The notes under the pieces: model-generated
What the model saw: only the letters and a program-made list of their open reading frames with translations
What the model was told of the DNA's origin: nothing
Databases searched by the model: none
Position numbers and translations under genes: made by a program
DNA from: JAWXCB01 sp034440455
Lineage (GTDB): Bacteria > Bacteroidota > Bacteroidia > Chitinophagales > CAIOSU01
Assembly (NCBI GenBank): GCA_034440455.1
Contig: JAWXCB010000078.1
Coordinates: 1 to 64,000 of the forward strand
DNA length: 64,000 nucleotides
Reading direction: 5' to 3'
In this document: piece by piece, positions 34,822 through 44,900 of the stretch
Layout of the letters: each line of letters begins with the position of its first letter
Numbering within the stretch: the stretch's first letter is position 1

Positions 34822-35358
34822 ATGAACCTCGACCAACTTAAATATCCCATCGGCAAATTTTCACGACCGACAACGATTACTACTCACGACATCACACAAT
34901 GGATTACGGAAATTGAAATGCTTCCTGCGCAAGTGCGAACAGCCGTTGAATCGCTGAATGACGCGCAACTTGACACGCCTTATCGCCCCGAAGGATGGAC
35001 GGTGCGGCAGGTAGCGCATCATTTACCCGACAGCCATTTGAACAGCTACATCCGTTTCAAACTTGCGCTCACAGAAGACAATCCTACAATAAAGCCGTAC
35101 ATGGAAGAACGCTGGGCAGAGTTGCCCGATGGAAAAACCGCCCCGATAGCAACGTCACTTGACTTATTGGAATCGCTGCACAAGCGCTGGGTGCAAACAC
35201 TGCACAACATCACCCCGGAGCAATGGCAGCGAACTTTCTTTCATCCTGAAAGCAAAAAGGAATTTCCGCTTGATGTTGTGCTTTCCATTTACGTCTGGCA
35301 CGGCAAGCATCATCTTGCACATATCACGGAATTAAAAAAAATAATGGACTGGCGATGA
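34822..35358 (+). CDS. DinB/YfiT-like metal-dependent protein (bacillithiol transferase family)
   Basis: A 178-aa four-helix-bundle protein of the DinB superfamily, close to YfiT/BstA, which transfers bacillithiol to electrophiles. The metal-site histidines appear in RQVAHHLPDSHLNSYIR and at the end in YVWHGKHHLAHI, the order His-x3-His plus a distal His-x3-His. Start MNLDQLKYP at 34822 is preferred over a TTG nine bases before. A bacillithiol biosynthesis gene (bshB1) occurs at 52.0 kb in this window, so the thiol is plausibly made here. It lies 80 bases after the broken SGNH gene and converges on ppx. Confidence 0.85.
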   Translation: MNLDQLKYPIGKFSRPTTITTHDITQWITEIEMLPAQVRTAVESLNDAQLDTPYRPEGWTVRQVAHHLPDSHLNSYIRFKLALTEDNPTIKPYMEERWAELPDGKTAPIATSLDLLESLHKRWVQTLHNITPEQWQRTFFHPESKKEFPLDVVLSIYVWHGKHHLAHITELKKIMDWR

Positions 35359-35418
35359 CATGTGGCAAAGGAACCTTTCCTTATTCCTGACAACTAAGAG
35401 CTATCAACTAATCACCAA

Positions 35419-36330
35419 CTACTCCTCATCATAATAAATCTCGGTGATCTTCTTGGTGTAGAGTTCTTCGTAAAGTTCATGAATCAACCCGTCAGACAAG
35501 CCGATTTTCGGGACAAAGATTTTATCCATCTCCGCCCATTTTGAAATTGCAAGCACAATCTCCGATGCGGGAATGATTACATCTGCGCGGTCGGGTTTTA
35601 AACCGAGCTTCACTACCCTATCGGCAAATGAATATTCAGAGATGTGAGCGTAAGCTTCTTTTATCGCTTTGCGGGTAAGCGAGTGGTCTTTGTTGTTGCC
35701 GTAGAGTTTATACAACTTGTTGATGTTGCCTCCGGTGCCAATGCCATAAATCGGTGTATATTTTTCAGCAAGGTTTTTCACGAATTTTTTCATCGCCTCC
35801 CAGTCTGATTCTTTTATCCGCTTGTTTATCATCCTGATAGTGCCGATGGCAAATGATTGCGAAGCGATAATTTCTTTTTTATGGAACAAAGAAAGCTCCG
35901 TGCTGCCGCCACCGATGTCAATGTATAAGTAGGTTTTATCCATGTCGAGTTGCTCTTCGACATGGTTTGAATAAATGATTGAAGCCTCACGCTGCCCGGT
36001 GGCAATCTCAACTTCAATTCCTGTTTTCTCAAATAGCTCCTGCACAATCTCTTTTCCGTTTCGCGCTTCGCGGATAGCTGCGGTAGCGCATGCTTTATAG
36101 CCCTGCACATCATTCACCTCCATCAGATATTTGAATGCAGTAATTGTTTTGATGAGATTCTGCGCGCGCGCTACAGAAATTTCACCAATGCTGAACGTAT
36201 CTAATCCAAGCCGCACAGGAACACGGATTAAAGATTCTTTTTTAAAAACGGATTCAGTCCCGCTTTCAAATACGTTTGCAAAAAGCAGGCGCACTGCGTT
36301 GGAGCCGATGTCAATAGATGCGAAGCGCAA
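35419..36330 (-). CDS. ppx: Exopolyphosphatase / GppA family phosphatase
   Basis: A 303-aa protein with the ASKHA fold of the Ppx/GppA family, shorter than E. coli Ppx (which has two extra domains). The phosphate-1 loop is IDIGSNAVRLLFANV at the N terminus, the second is YIDIGGGSTELSLF. The family also includes a conserved acidic-Glu block (TAAIREARNG). It removes phosphate from polyphosphate ends or from pppGpp. The gene lies 109 bases downstream of ppk1 in the same orientation, so it likely belongs to the same transcript. That pairing is a known arrangement for polyphosphate turnover. Confidence 0.9.
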   Translation of the reverse strand: MRFASIDIGSNAVRLLFANVFESGTESVFKKESLIRVPVRLGLDTFSIGEISVARAQNLIKTITAFKYLMEVNDVQGYKACATAAIREARNGKEIVQELFEKTGIEVEIATGQREASIIYSNHVEEQLDMDKTYLYIDIGGGSTELSLFHKKEIIASQSFAIGTIRMINKRIKESDWEAMKKFVKNLAEKYTPIYGIGTGGNINKLYKLYGNNKDHSLTRKAIKEAYAHISEYSFADRVVKLGLKPDRADVIIPASEIVLAISKWAEMDKIFVPKIGLSDGLIHELYEELYTKKITEIYYDEE

Positions 36331-36439
36331 AGTGAGTTATAATTTAAAAATTTGAAGTTCCGAATGTAGCGCAAAACTTCTGATTCAACTTAATCAGGTT
36401 ACTCCCATGATGTGGGATTTCAACAACGGATAAACTGTT

Positions 36440-38584
36440 TCAGGCAAGAGCCGGAAGCGCTTTCTTCTGCTTCAGGTAATTATAAATTTCTTCCTGCGAC
36501 CGTAGTGACTTTTTGGTATTGCGCTTGTAGCGGTTGTGCTGTTCATCATCAATGATACGCGCCTTTACGTTGTCGTTGAATTGCATCTCAAAGATGTGTT
36601 TCAGCTCTTGTTGCAACTCTTTATCATAAATCGGACAAGCCACTTCGCTGCGATGATCGAGATTGCGCGTCATCCAGTCGGCAGAGCTGATGTAATATTT
36701 TTCATCGCCACCATTGCAGAAAACATAGCAGCGGGCGTGTTCAAGAAACCTATCAACAATACTTACCGCTTCGATATTTTCACTTAATCCTTCCTTCGCG
36801 GGAATGAGCGAGCAAATGCCCCTGATAATCATTTTAATCTTCACGCCCGCCTTACCTGCTACGTATAGTTTTTTTATGATGTCGGGGTCAACGAGCGCAT
36901 TCAGCTTGAGCAGGATGTAAGCCGGTTTTCCTGCTTTAGCATTTTTAATTTCATTACTGATTAACTTGTACAAACGCTTGCGGTTATCAAATGGCGCGAC
37001 AATCAAATGTTTATATCTGCCCGCTTCGAGGTTGTTATTAAAAAATTCAAAAAGCGTGGCAACTTCTTTTGTGATGCGCGGGTCAGCAGTGAACAAGTTG
37101 TAGTCGCCATAAATGCGCGAAGTTTCTTCATTAAAATTTCCTGTGCCCACGCTGGCGTAATAAACAGATTTGCCTCCCTGCTTGCGCGTGATGAGACACA
37201 ACTTTGCGTGTACTTTCAGTCCTTTCACGCCAAAAATCACTTTGGCGCCTTCTTCGGTAAGGCGGTTTGCCCAATAAATATTTGTCTGCTCGTCAAAGCG
37301 CGCCTGCAACTCCACCACCACCGTTACTTCTTTTCCGTTTCGCAGCGCATTAATGAGCGCATTCACCACCATTGATTCTTCAGCAACGCGATACAACGTG
37401 ATTTGAATGGATTTCACTTTTGGGTCAATAGCTGCTTCGCGCAAAAAATCATTGAAGTGATTAAACGAATGATAGGGATAATAAACCATCACATCGCGCT
37501 TATCAAGTTGCGTGAACACGCTGACATTCGGCTTCATATTACGATGCGCAAGGGAGGGCAGCGCGGCATACTTTCCGCCTTTAATACCGAAGTCAGGAAA
37601 GTTGATGAAATCGCGGAAGTTGTGGTAGCGCGCGCCCGCGATGATATTTTCTTCTTCTGTGAGATGCAGGTTTTCAACGATGAAACTGAAAAGGTCGGTA
37701 GGAATCGTTTGATCGTAAATCAAACGAACAGGATTTCCCACTTCGCGTTTTTTTAATCCTTTTGAAATGCGCTCGATAAAACTTTTCGACACGTCATTAT
37801 CAATATCCAACTCGGCATCAAGCGTTACTTTGATGGTGTAGGCTTCAATCTTGTCAAATTTGAAAATGTAAAAAATGTCGTGCAGGTTATAACGGATAAC
37901 GTCATCAAGCAAAATGAAAAACTTCTTCCCGTTTTTTTCAGGCAACACGAAAAAACGCGGAATCACATCTGTGGGAATTACCAAGAGCGCATACCTCACT
38001 TCGCCCGTGTCTTTGCGCGAAAGCTTGATGGCATGATAAATTGTCTTGTCATGCAACTGCGGAAACTTGGAATGCGGACTCAGCATGATAGGAATGAGCG
38101 TAGGGCGCACCTTTTCATGGAAGTAGCTTCTTACGAATTCGCCCTGCTCGGCATCCAGCGTTTTTTCATTCAGCTTATAGATGCCGTGTTTTCCCTCAAG
38201 TTCTGCTATGATTCCTTTGTAGATATTATCGAAACTAACATGATGGTCAGTCGCGATTTTCTGAATCTGCGTGAGAATAGTTTTCGGAGAACCGCCCAAC
38301 ACCGCTTTCGGTGAGCCGTCATATTTCAGAATGCGCTTGATCGTGGCAACGCGCACACGAAAAAACTCATCAAGATTATTGGAAAAAATTCCAAGAAAAC
38401 GCAGACGTTCCATAATCGGCACACCGGGGTCATTTGCTTCCTGCAATACGCGCTCGTTGAAAGAAAGCCAACTTAACTCGCGGTTGATGAATTTCTCGCC
38501 TTTGCTATTCAATTTTTTGTAACTCTTAAAAGCAAACCACCAGCGTGAATCACTGAACGGTCTGTCTTTGTCCTTTGCCATCAT
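36440..38584 (-). CDS. ppk1: Polyphosphate kinase 1
   Basis: A 714-aa enzyme, the usual length of Ppk1, which makes long-chain polyphosphate from ATP at the membrane. The N domain begins INRELSWLSFNERVLQEAND. The head domain contains PTLIPIMLSP. The catalytic C domains include the phospholipase-D-like motif VHAKLCLI with His459, at the place of the autophosphorylated His, YASVGTGNFNEETSRIYGD, and SSADWMTRNLDHRSEV. The start is at 38584 or one codon on (MM). It overlaps the 3' end of the GDPD gene by 35 bases, which implies translational coupling. Confidence 0.96.
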   Translation of the reverse strand: MMAKDKDRPFSDSRWWFAFKSYKKLNSKGEKFINRELSWLSFNERVLQEANDPGVPIMERLRFLGIFSNNLDEFFRVRVATIKRILKYDGSPKAVLGGSPKTILTQIQKIATDHHVSFDNIYKGIIAELEGKHGIYKLNEKTLDAEQGEFVRSYFHEKVRPTLIPIMLSPHSKFPQLHDKTIYHAIKLSRKDTGEVRYALLVIPTDVIPRFFVLPEKNGKKFFILLDDVIRYNLHDIFYIFKFDKIEAYTIKVTLDAELDIDNDVSKSFIERISKGLKKREVGNPVRLIYDQTIPTDLFSFIVENLHLTEEENIIAGARYHNFRDFINFPDFGIKGGKYAALPSLAHRNMKPNVSVFTQLDKRDVMVYYPYHSFNHFNDFLREAAIDPKVKSIQITLYRVAEESMVVNALINALRNGKEVTVVVELQARFDEQTNIYWANRLTEEGAKVIFGVKGLKVHAKLCLITRKQGGKSVYYASVGTGNFNEETSRIYGDYNLFTADPRITKEVATLFEFFNNNLEAGRYKHLIVAPFDNRKRLYKLISNEIKNAKAGKPAYILLKLNALVDPDIIKKLYVAGKAGVKIKMIIRGICSLIPAKEGLSENIEAVSIVDRFLEHARCYVFCNGGDEKYYISSADWMTRNLDHRSEVACPIYDKELQQELKHIFEMQFNDNVKARIIDDEQHNRYKRNTKKSLRSQEEIYNYLKQKKALPALA

Positions 38585-39473
38585 AGCTCTTTGAAATCTT
38601 TACGCCAACTTCAGGATAATCAGTGATGAATCCGTCCACTCCCAAATCAATGAGTCTTTTCATTTCTAAAGAATCATTCACCGTCCAGGGAATCACTTGC
38701 ACTCCTTTTTCCTGCGCTTCTTTCATCAAAGTATCTGTTACCAACTTGTAATTGGGACTGTAAATTTCAGGTATAAAACCCAATGTATCCAAGTGCGCGG
38801 AAAATGCGCCTTCACTGACAAGCAATGCCAGACTGATTTTACCATCAAGTTTCAGCATTTCCTGCAAAGTCCGCACATCAAAGGATTGCACCGTTGTTCT
38901 ATTTTCAATTCCGTGTTTTTTCAATTCATCCAGCAGTAACTTCACAAATTGAGCTGGCGCAGGATGATAAAGATTATCGCCTTGCGATTCAGTCTTCGTT
39001 TCAATGTTGTAAAAAATGGGAGGAAGTTTTCTGCTCTTGACAATTGACTCAATTGTATCAATCACTGCTGAAAGAAGCGGCTTTGTCACTGCCATTACTT
39101 TTTGCTGCGGGAAACGTGCATTGCCTCTGCTACCGCAATCATACTTTGCTATCTCTTCATAACTCATCCTGTACAGATTGAGATTCATCTGATCTTCCTC
39201 AGTCACATGCCTGCCATCGGGATGGGAACAAATTTCAGCCGACATCCACGGCTCGTGTGAAACAACGAGTTTGCCATCAGCAGAAACAACTACATCCATC
39301 TCCAGCGTTTTCACGCCTGATTCCAGCGCGAGAATAAATGAAGGAATGGTATTCTCCGGTAAATAACCTCTTGCGCCACGATGACCTTGTATGTCCATGT
39401 ATTCAATCTGTTCAGGGGAACAACCGAAAAAAAGTGAAGTGAATAGTAAGGGGAGATAAACTAAACGCCACAT
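38550..39473 (-). CDS. Glycerophosphodiester phosphodiesterase family lipoprotein
   Basis: A 307-aa protein from MWRLVYLPL (39473) with a lipoprotein signal ending SLFFGC. The catalytic domain starts DIQGHRGARGYLPENTIPSF, with the His-Arg and Glu-Asn residues of the GDPD TIM barrel, then LEMDVVVSADGKLVVSHEP (Glu-x-Asp and His), and ends LGVDGFITDYPEVGVKI. It splits glycerophosphodiesters to glycerol-3-phosphate and an alcohol, in the periplasm or outer leaflet. An in-frame ATG at 39500 precedes the signal peptide and is not favoured. Downstream, ppk1 and ppx follow in the same orientation. A shared phosphate theme is inferred. Confidence 0.9.
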   Translation of the reverse strand: MWRLVYLPLLFTSLFFGCSPEQIEYMDIQGHRGARGYLPENTIPSFILALESGVKTLEMDVVVSADGKLVVSHEPWMSAEICSHPDGRHVTEEDQMNLNLYRMSYEEIAKYDCGSRGNARFPQQKVMAVTKPLLSAVIDTIESIVKSRKLPPIFYNIETKTESQGDNLYHPAPAQFVKLLLDELKKHGIENRTTVQSFDVRTLQEMLKLDGKISLALLVSEGAFSAHLDTLGFIPEIYSPNYKLVTDTLMKEAQEKGVQVIPWTVNDSLEMKRLIDLGVDGFITDYPEVGVKISKSYDGKGQRQTVQ

Positions 39474-39531
39474 GAAACCTTTATCCTGTTTGGCATCCAA
39501 GATATGAATTCCAAAACAAAATGGATGTTAA

Positions 39532-39571
39532 GAAAAAAGGGAGTCCAACAGAATGCCGGAATCCCTTTTTA
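39532..39571 (-). terminator. Rho-independent-type terminator after the T9SS cytochrome-like gene
   Basis: AAAAAGGGA (39534-39542) pairs with TCCCTTTTT (39562-39570). On the minus strand the hairpin is followed by six T, and it lies about 45 bases after the stop of the gene at 39614-40384. On the plus strand there is also a T5 run, so two-way action is possible. Related to the ccggaat repeat group. Confidence 0.55.
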
Positions 39572-39613
39572 CTTGTAACCCCTTGGGGATGCCGGAATAA
39601 ATCCGGCAAGAAA

Positions 39614-40384
39614 TCAAAGCACCACCAACTTCTTCAAATATTGGTTGCCATTAATCGTGAGCCTCACAAAATAAACGCCTTTTGCCAGATTTGAATCAAA
39701 TGATTCGCGGTGTGTGCCCGGGGCTTTATTTCCGCTTGTCAGAAGATTTGTTTTCGCTCCTTTGTTATCAAACAGTTCGATTGAAACTGTTGCAGTATTT
39801 TCAATCGTGTAGCTCACTGAAAAATCCTCAGATGTCGGATTCGGTGTAAGCATAAAACTTACTTCATGAGCGGGAAGCGTTCTTGCAGAAACTGTAATGC
39901 AAACATTTCCGGCAATCGTATCAACAGAAACTACGCCCGTTTCAGGCGCGCCTGCAAGAATCCATGCGCCAATCAATTCAATCGTAGAGTCTGGCAGTTT
40001 GATAAAGTTGCCCATGTTATCTTCTATGTTCGGCATCGGGTCGCCTTCCTGAGGATCCATTTCCAAAGGACCAACAGGGCAATGCGCTATTTTACGAAAC
40101 AGGAAACTGGTTGTAAGCGAACCCGGGTCAACGAGCAGGTAGCCGCCATCAACAGTGTCGGCATAAGGGTTAGTAGGCTCCATATTCACCAGCATATCAT
40201 ACAAAGCGTCTGCTGTAGTATCAGCATTAAAAATCGGTTTTGTGGTATCACCATGGCAACCGCTCACTGCGGTGCAACTGGTGTTCATAATGGTGTAAAT
40301 ACGTTGCCAGGTATCCTGCGCCTGCGCTGCATCAATACTGAATAGCAAATAACAACCTGCGAGAAAAGAGAAAAAGTTCTTCAT
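39614..40384 (-). CDS. T9SS-exported protein with cytochrome-c-like domain (CX5CH)
   Basis: A 256-aa protein: signal peptide to about residue 22 (AAQAQ), a cytochrome-c-like domain at 25-155, and a T9SS type A sorting domain from about 175 (FMLTPNPTSEDF ... YLKKLVVL). The heme-type motif reads CTAVSGCHGD, with five residues between the cysteines instead of two, and a later Met-Pro (DPMPN) that could be an axial ligand. The pattern recalls the cytochrome-c-like domain of Planctomycetes/Bacteroidota proteins with CX2-7CH. Heme attachment is therefore uncertain. If attached, the protein would be an exported electron-transfer or redox-sensing unit. Confidence 0.78.
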   Translation of the reverse strand: MKNFFSFLAGCYLLFSIDAAQAQDTWQRIYTIMNTSCTAVSGCHGDTTKPIFNADTTADALYDMLVNMEPTNPYADTVDGGYLLVDPGSLTTSFLFRKIAHCPVGPLEMDPQEGDPMPNIEDNMGNFIKLPDSTIELIGAWILAGAPETGVVSVDTIAGNVCITVSARTLPAHEVSFMLTPNPTSEDFSVSYTIENTATVSIELFDNKGAKTNLLTSGNKAPGTHRESFDSNLAKGVYFVRLTINGNQYLKKLVVL

Positions 40385-40502
40385 AGTGGTAATTGGGTTT
40401 TTTATTTAGATGGGAAAAACGGTTTTTAGTTGCAGGAGCAAAATAAAGATAATTGCTGCACTTCCTCGTATTTCTAAGTTCTATTGGGCGAACGACACTT
40501 CA

Positions 40503-40524
40503 TCTCCTTGTCATTCCGGCTTTA
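40503..40524. repeat. ccggaat palindrome (REP-like)
   Basis: ATTCCGGC tttat GCCGGAAT is a near-perfect palindrome with a five-base loop, followed by another ccggaat unit at about 40553-40570. Similar units occur at 25460-25580 and 39545-39615. In the gap of about 390 bases between 40385 and 40776 this and the element below are the only structures I can see. Confidence 0.6.
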
Positions 40525-40613
40525 TGCCGGAATCTCCTCGAAAATAATTTTTCGGGATGCCGGAATCCCGCATGTGCGGAAGCATGTCATCGCCTATTTA
40601 GAAAACGAAAGGG

Positions 40614-40727
40614 TGTAGGACAATTTGCACTTGCTCGTGCGGTTGCTTGGGTAACACCACCTATTTGATACCCCTTTGTATTTCCCCTAAAAGGGAGAAA
40701 GCCTCGCACGTTGCAATTTGTCCTACA
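40614..40727. repeat. 114-bp element with about 17-bp terminal inverted repeats
   Basis: TGTAGGACAATTTGCA at the left end is matched by its reverse complement TGCAATTTGTCCTACA at the right end (40712-40727), differing at one position (T/A centre). The middle holds a tttcccctaaaagggagaaa hairpin. No reading frame fits. It is either a small non-autonomous transposon or a structured repeat upstream of the SGNH hydrolase gene. Confidence 0.5.
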
Positions 40728-40776
40728 TCGAAACTAAACATCTGTTAAGCATTTGATTATTTTTAGGGAAAGAACC

Positions 40777-41742
40777 ATGAAAATTGTTTTGCTTTTTCTT
40801 TTCCACGTAACGCTTTATACAGTTCGCGCACAACCCTGCTTTCCCGACAGCAGCATTAAAATAGTTGTGCTTGGCTCATCAACTACTGCGGGTGTTGGAG
40901 CGTCTGTTGCAGACAGCGCATGGGTGAATCGCTATCGCGTCTATCTGCAATCTTTCAATCCAAACAATGATGTAATCAATCTTGGCATCAGCGCAACGAC
41001 CACTTATCAAATCATGTCTGATGGATTTGTGCCGCCCATTGGCAGACCTGCTCCAAATCCGAATAACAACATTTCAAAAGCTATTGAACTCCAGGCGGAC
41101 GCGATTCTCGTGAACATGCCCTCCAACGATGCGTTTTTCGGGATTGATGCCGAGACACAGATGAACAACTTCAAAGCGATTGCGCACAAAGCTGATTCTG
41201 CCGGAATTCCCATTTGGATTGGCACCACGCAGCCGCGCAACCTGCTTCCGGCACAAATTCAAACTCAACTCTCTGTACGCGATTCCATCTTCAGCTATTT
41301 TGGAAAAAACGCAATTGATTTTTGGACAACTATCGCCAACACAAACAATCTTCCTAATCCGCTTTACGATTCCGGTGACGGCATTCATCTGAATGACGCA
41401 GGGCACAAGATTCTATTTGAAAGAGTGGTTCATAAAAACATTCCGACTCAAATCATGGATACTTGCATGACTGTCGGGATGCCTGACCAAACGCGAATAG
41501 AAATAAAAATTTATCCAAATCCAAACAATGGCTCATTCACAATTTTTTCAGGCAACGAACGGGCATTAGAGAAAGCAGAGCTAAGTGTGCTTGATTTATC
41601 AGGAAAAGAGATTTTCTATTCGCGGATAACCACGTATGAATTTTCGATAACCTTACCTGAAACCACTTTGCCGGGTGTTTACTTGCTTCATTTAAATAGC
41701 AAAGGTTCTTCTTTGCGAAAACTAATAGTTGTTCTTGATTAA
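40777..41742 (+). CDS. Secreted SGNH/GDSL hydrolase with T9SS sorting domain
   Basis: A 321-aa exported hydrolase starting MKIVLLFLF at 40777, with signal peptide to about residue 17 (VRAQ). The SGNH blocks are KIVVLGSSTTAGVGA (block I Ser), NLGISATTTYQ (block II Gly), VNMPSNDAF (block III Asn) and DGIHLNDAGHK (block V Asp-x-x-His). So the catalytic set is complete. It cuts esters or glycosidic acyl groups outside the cell. The C-terminal 75 residues (IYPNPNNGSF ... LRKLIVVLD) form the T9SS type A sorting domain. An in-frame ATG at 40753 is less likely, as it precedes the signal peptide. Confidence 0.88.
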   Translation: MKIVLLFLFHVTLYTVRAQPCFPDSSIKIVVLGSSTTAGVGASVADSAWVNRYRVYLQSFNPNNDVINLGISATTTYQIMSDGFVPPIGRPAPNPNNNISKAIELQADAILVNMPSNDAFFGIDAETQMNNFKAIAHKADSAGIPIWIGTTQPRNLLPAQIQTQLSVRDSIFSYFGKNAIDFWTTIANTNNLPNPLYDSGDGIHLNDAGHKILFERVVHKNIPTQIMDTCMTVGMPDQTRIEIKIYPNPNNGSFTIFSGNERALEKAELSVLDLSGKEIFYSRITTYEFSITLPETTLPGVYLLHLNSKGSSLRKLIVVLD

Positions 41743-41971
41743 GCTCGCTTACTCCTCATTAAATCAGTCCCGCTTTCGCACCCTGTTCGGTTAAGGATGC
41801 CTACTACATGCAAAATGACATAGCATTTTGTCACGCGCGCTGCCGTCTGTCCCCTCGTCTTCCTCGCCTTTCCACAATTGCAAATAAATTTTTCCTCCTA
41901 TTGCGTTCTTTTTTCTTGAAAATCTTTCAATATTTACACCCAAACCCATTTCAACACAAAACAACTCAACA

Positions 41972-44900
41972 ATGAAAAGGAACAACAGCTGTTGCCCTAC
42001 AGGGCTTTTTCGCAAGGTAATTGCCTGCTTGCTCATCCTGATGACGACAGGCATTTTTTTTAATGCGCGGGCGCAAACGCCCGCAAATGATGATTGTTCG
42101 GGAGCGATTCCGGCAACATGCGGCAACATCTACTCCGGCTCCAATGAATTTGCTGCGAGCGATGAAACGGCAGCAGGCGACTGCGGCACCATCGTGAATT
42201 CGCCTGGCGTTTGGTATTTTATTGACGGTACAGGCGATGTGATTACCGCCAGCCTTTGCACAAACACTGCCTTTGACTCGAAGCTTTCTGTCTATGAAGG
42301 CTCGTGTGGCGCGTTGGTGTGTGTAACGGGAAATGATGATTTCTGTGGCGTACAGTCTGAAGTAGAATTTACTTCAACTCCCGGCACTACTTATTATGTG
42401 TTGGTGCATTCCTTTGGCGGTGAAACAGGTACGTTTGACCTCGCATTTACCTGCGAGCCGTCTTCGCCCGTTCCTGCTAACGATATATGCGAAGATGCCG
42501 TGCAGGTATTTTGCGGAGAAGTGGTAATTGGCACTACGCTCGGTGCAACTCCTGACGGCACTCCTGATTGCGGCACTACCAACACGTCTGCTGGCGTGTG
42601 GTATTCCTTTAACGGAACAGGCGATAATATCACAGTAAGCACATGCGATAATGCTGACTTCGATACCAAGATAAGCGTCTATACTGACGGATGCGGATTT
42701 TTCACCTGCGTTGGAGGAAATGATGATGCTGCGGGTTGTGCGGGAAATACTTCTGAACTGAGTTTTACTTCATCACTCGGCAATCAATATTTGATACTCG
42801 TACATGGATTTAGCAGCCAAACTGGTGATTTCACATTGAGCATCACCTGCACAGTTGGTGGTGATAATGATGATTGCTCAAGCCCGCTGCCTATCACCTG
42901 CGGTGAATCACTCAATGGTTCTACTGCGGGCGCAACAGTTGACGCTGCACCCGATTGTGGCGCATCCGTAACAGCTCCCGGAGTATGGTATTCCTTCACA
43001 GGTACAGGCGAGCAGATTACACTGAGTACCTGCAACACTGCGGCTTATGACACAAAAATCAGCATTTATACTGATGGCTGCGGCTTGCTCACTTGCGTAG
43101 CTGCCAATGATGATGGCGCTGGATGCGCGGGTTTTACATCCACCGTATCCTTTGTTTCCATTGTGGGAACTGAATATCTCGTTTTAGTGCATGGCTTTTT
43201 TGCAGAAGAAGGCGACTTCACGCTTTCAGCATCCTGCTCGCCTGCCATTCCCGCACCGCCAAATGATGATTGCGCTGACGTAACAGCTACCGCTATCGCA
43301 AACGGATCTTCAGAAACTTTCACAGGAACTACTTTGGGCGCAACTCAGGATGCTGCTGAAGCAACCGAGTTCGGCTTCAATATCGTGTGGGAAGCATTCA
43401 GCGTGAGTGGTGTTTGTAATAATATTGAAATCAACTATTGCGGCTCCGTGTCGCCTACGTTCAACATTTTTGCAAGGCTTTATCTCGGATGCCCAACGGG
43501 AAGTTCTTTCCTCGAAGATGCTACCGGAACACCCAATGATTGCGGTGATGGAAATACCCGTTACTTCTTCACCAACATTCCTGCGGGCACTTATTATATC
43601 CCCATATTTGCTGATGCTTCGTTCCTCAATCCTTTGGGCGACTACACCGTTACCGTAACCTCGGAAGATTGTCCGCCCGCGTCACCCAACGACCTTTGCA
43701 GCGATGCAATCGCTATCTTCTGCGGTGATGTGGTTTCGGGAAATACCTTCGGCACCACCGTTGATGCAGTGAACAGTTGTGGCGGCACTCCCGTTACCGC
43801 TCCTGGCGTTTGGTATAGCTTCACCGGCACCGGTGATTTTGTTACCGTGAGCACCTGCGGCACAGCAGAATATGATACGAAGCTTACAGTATATACCGAT
43901 GGCTGCGGAGTGTTAAGTTGCGTTGCAGAAAATGATGATGGCGGTGGATGCGCGGACTTCACTTCTTCCGTTGGATTTCTTTCAGTGCCCGGTGAAGAAT
44001 ATCTTGTATTGGTGCATGGATTTGATGCAGCCGCAGCAGGCTTGTTTGATTTATCCGTAACCTGCATTGAGGACTTACTGCCGAATGAATTGTGTTCAGA
44101 TGTGGTTCCCGTTGAAATCGCAAGCGGCACATCTGCTACCTTCACCGGCACCACCGCAGGTTCCGTAAGTGACCCTGCCGACAATGCTGAGTTTGGATTC
44201 AAAGTAGTGTGGCATGCCTTCACCGTAACGGGCGCATGTAATGTGATTGAAGTCGCATATTGCGGTTCGCTTTCACCCACGTTTAACATCTTCGCAAGCC
44301 TCTATCTGGGTTGCCCTCCGGGAAACACCTTCATCACGGATGATGATGGTCAGCCCGATAATATTTCCTGCGGTGATGGCAATTTTGTTTACACGTATAG
44401 CTTCGCGCAAGCGGGAACATATTACATTCCTGTGTTTGCTGATGAAGCCTTCCTCGACCCCCTTGGCGACTACACCATAACTGTTTCAGTATCAGACTGT
44501 CCACCTGTTGCACCTAATGATTTATGTGAAGATGCAATTGCAATCGCTTGCGGTGATGTTGTGACCGGAAGCACCTTCGGTACAACGGTTGATAATGCCC
44601 CGACTTGCGTAACGACAAACACATCTCCCGGCATTTGGTATTCATTCACAGGCACAGGTGATTTTGTTTCCCTCAGCACTTGCGGCTCTGCAACCTTCGA
44701 CACGAAAATCAGCGTTTTCACAGGCGGCTGCACAGGCTTAACCTGCGTTACCGGAAATGATGATGGAGCAGGCTGCACAGGCTTCACCTCAACAGCAGGC
44801 TTCGCATCAGAACTTGGAGTTGAATACCTGATTCTTGTGCATGGCTTCCTGAGCGAAGCAGGCGCGTTTGATTTAGCAGTTACCTGCTCGCCTATCACGG

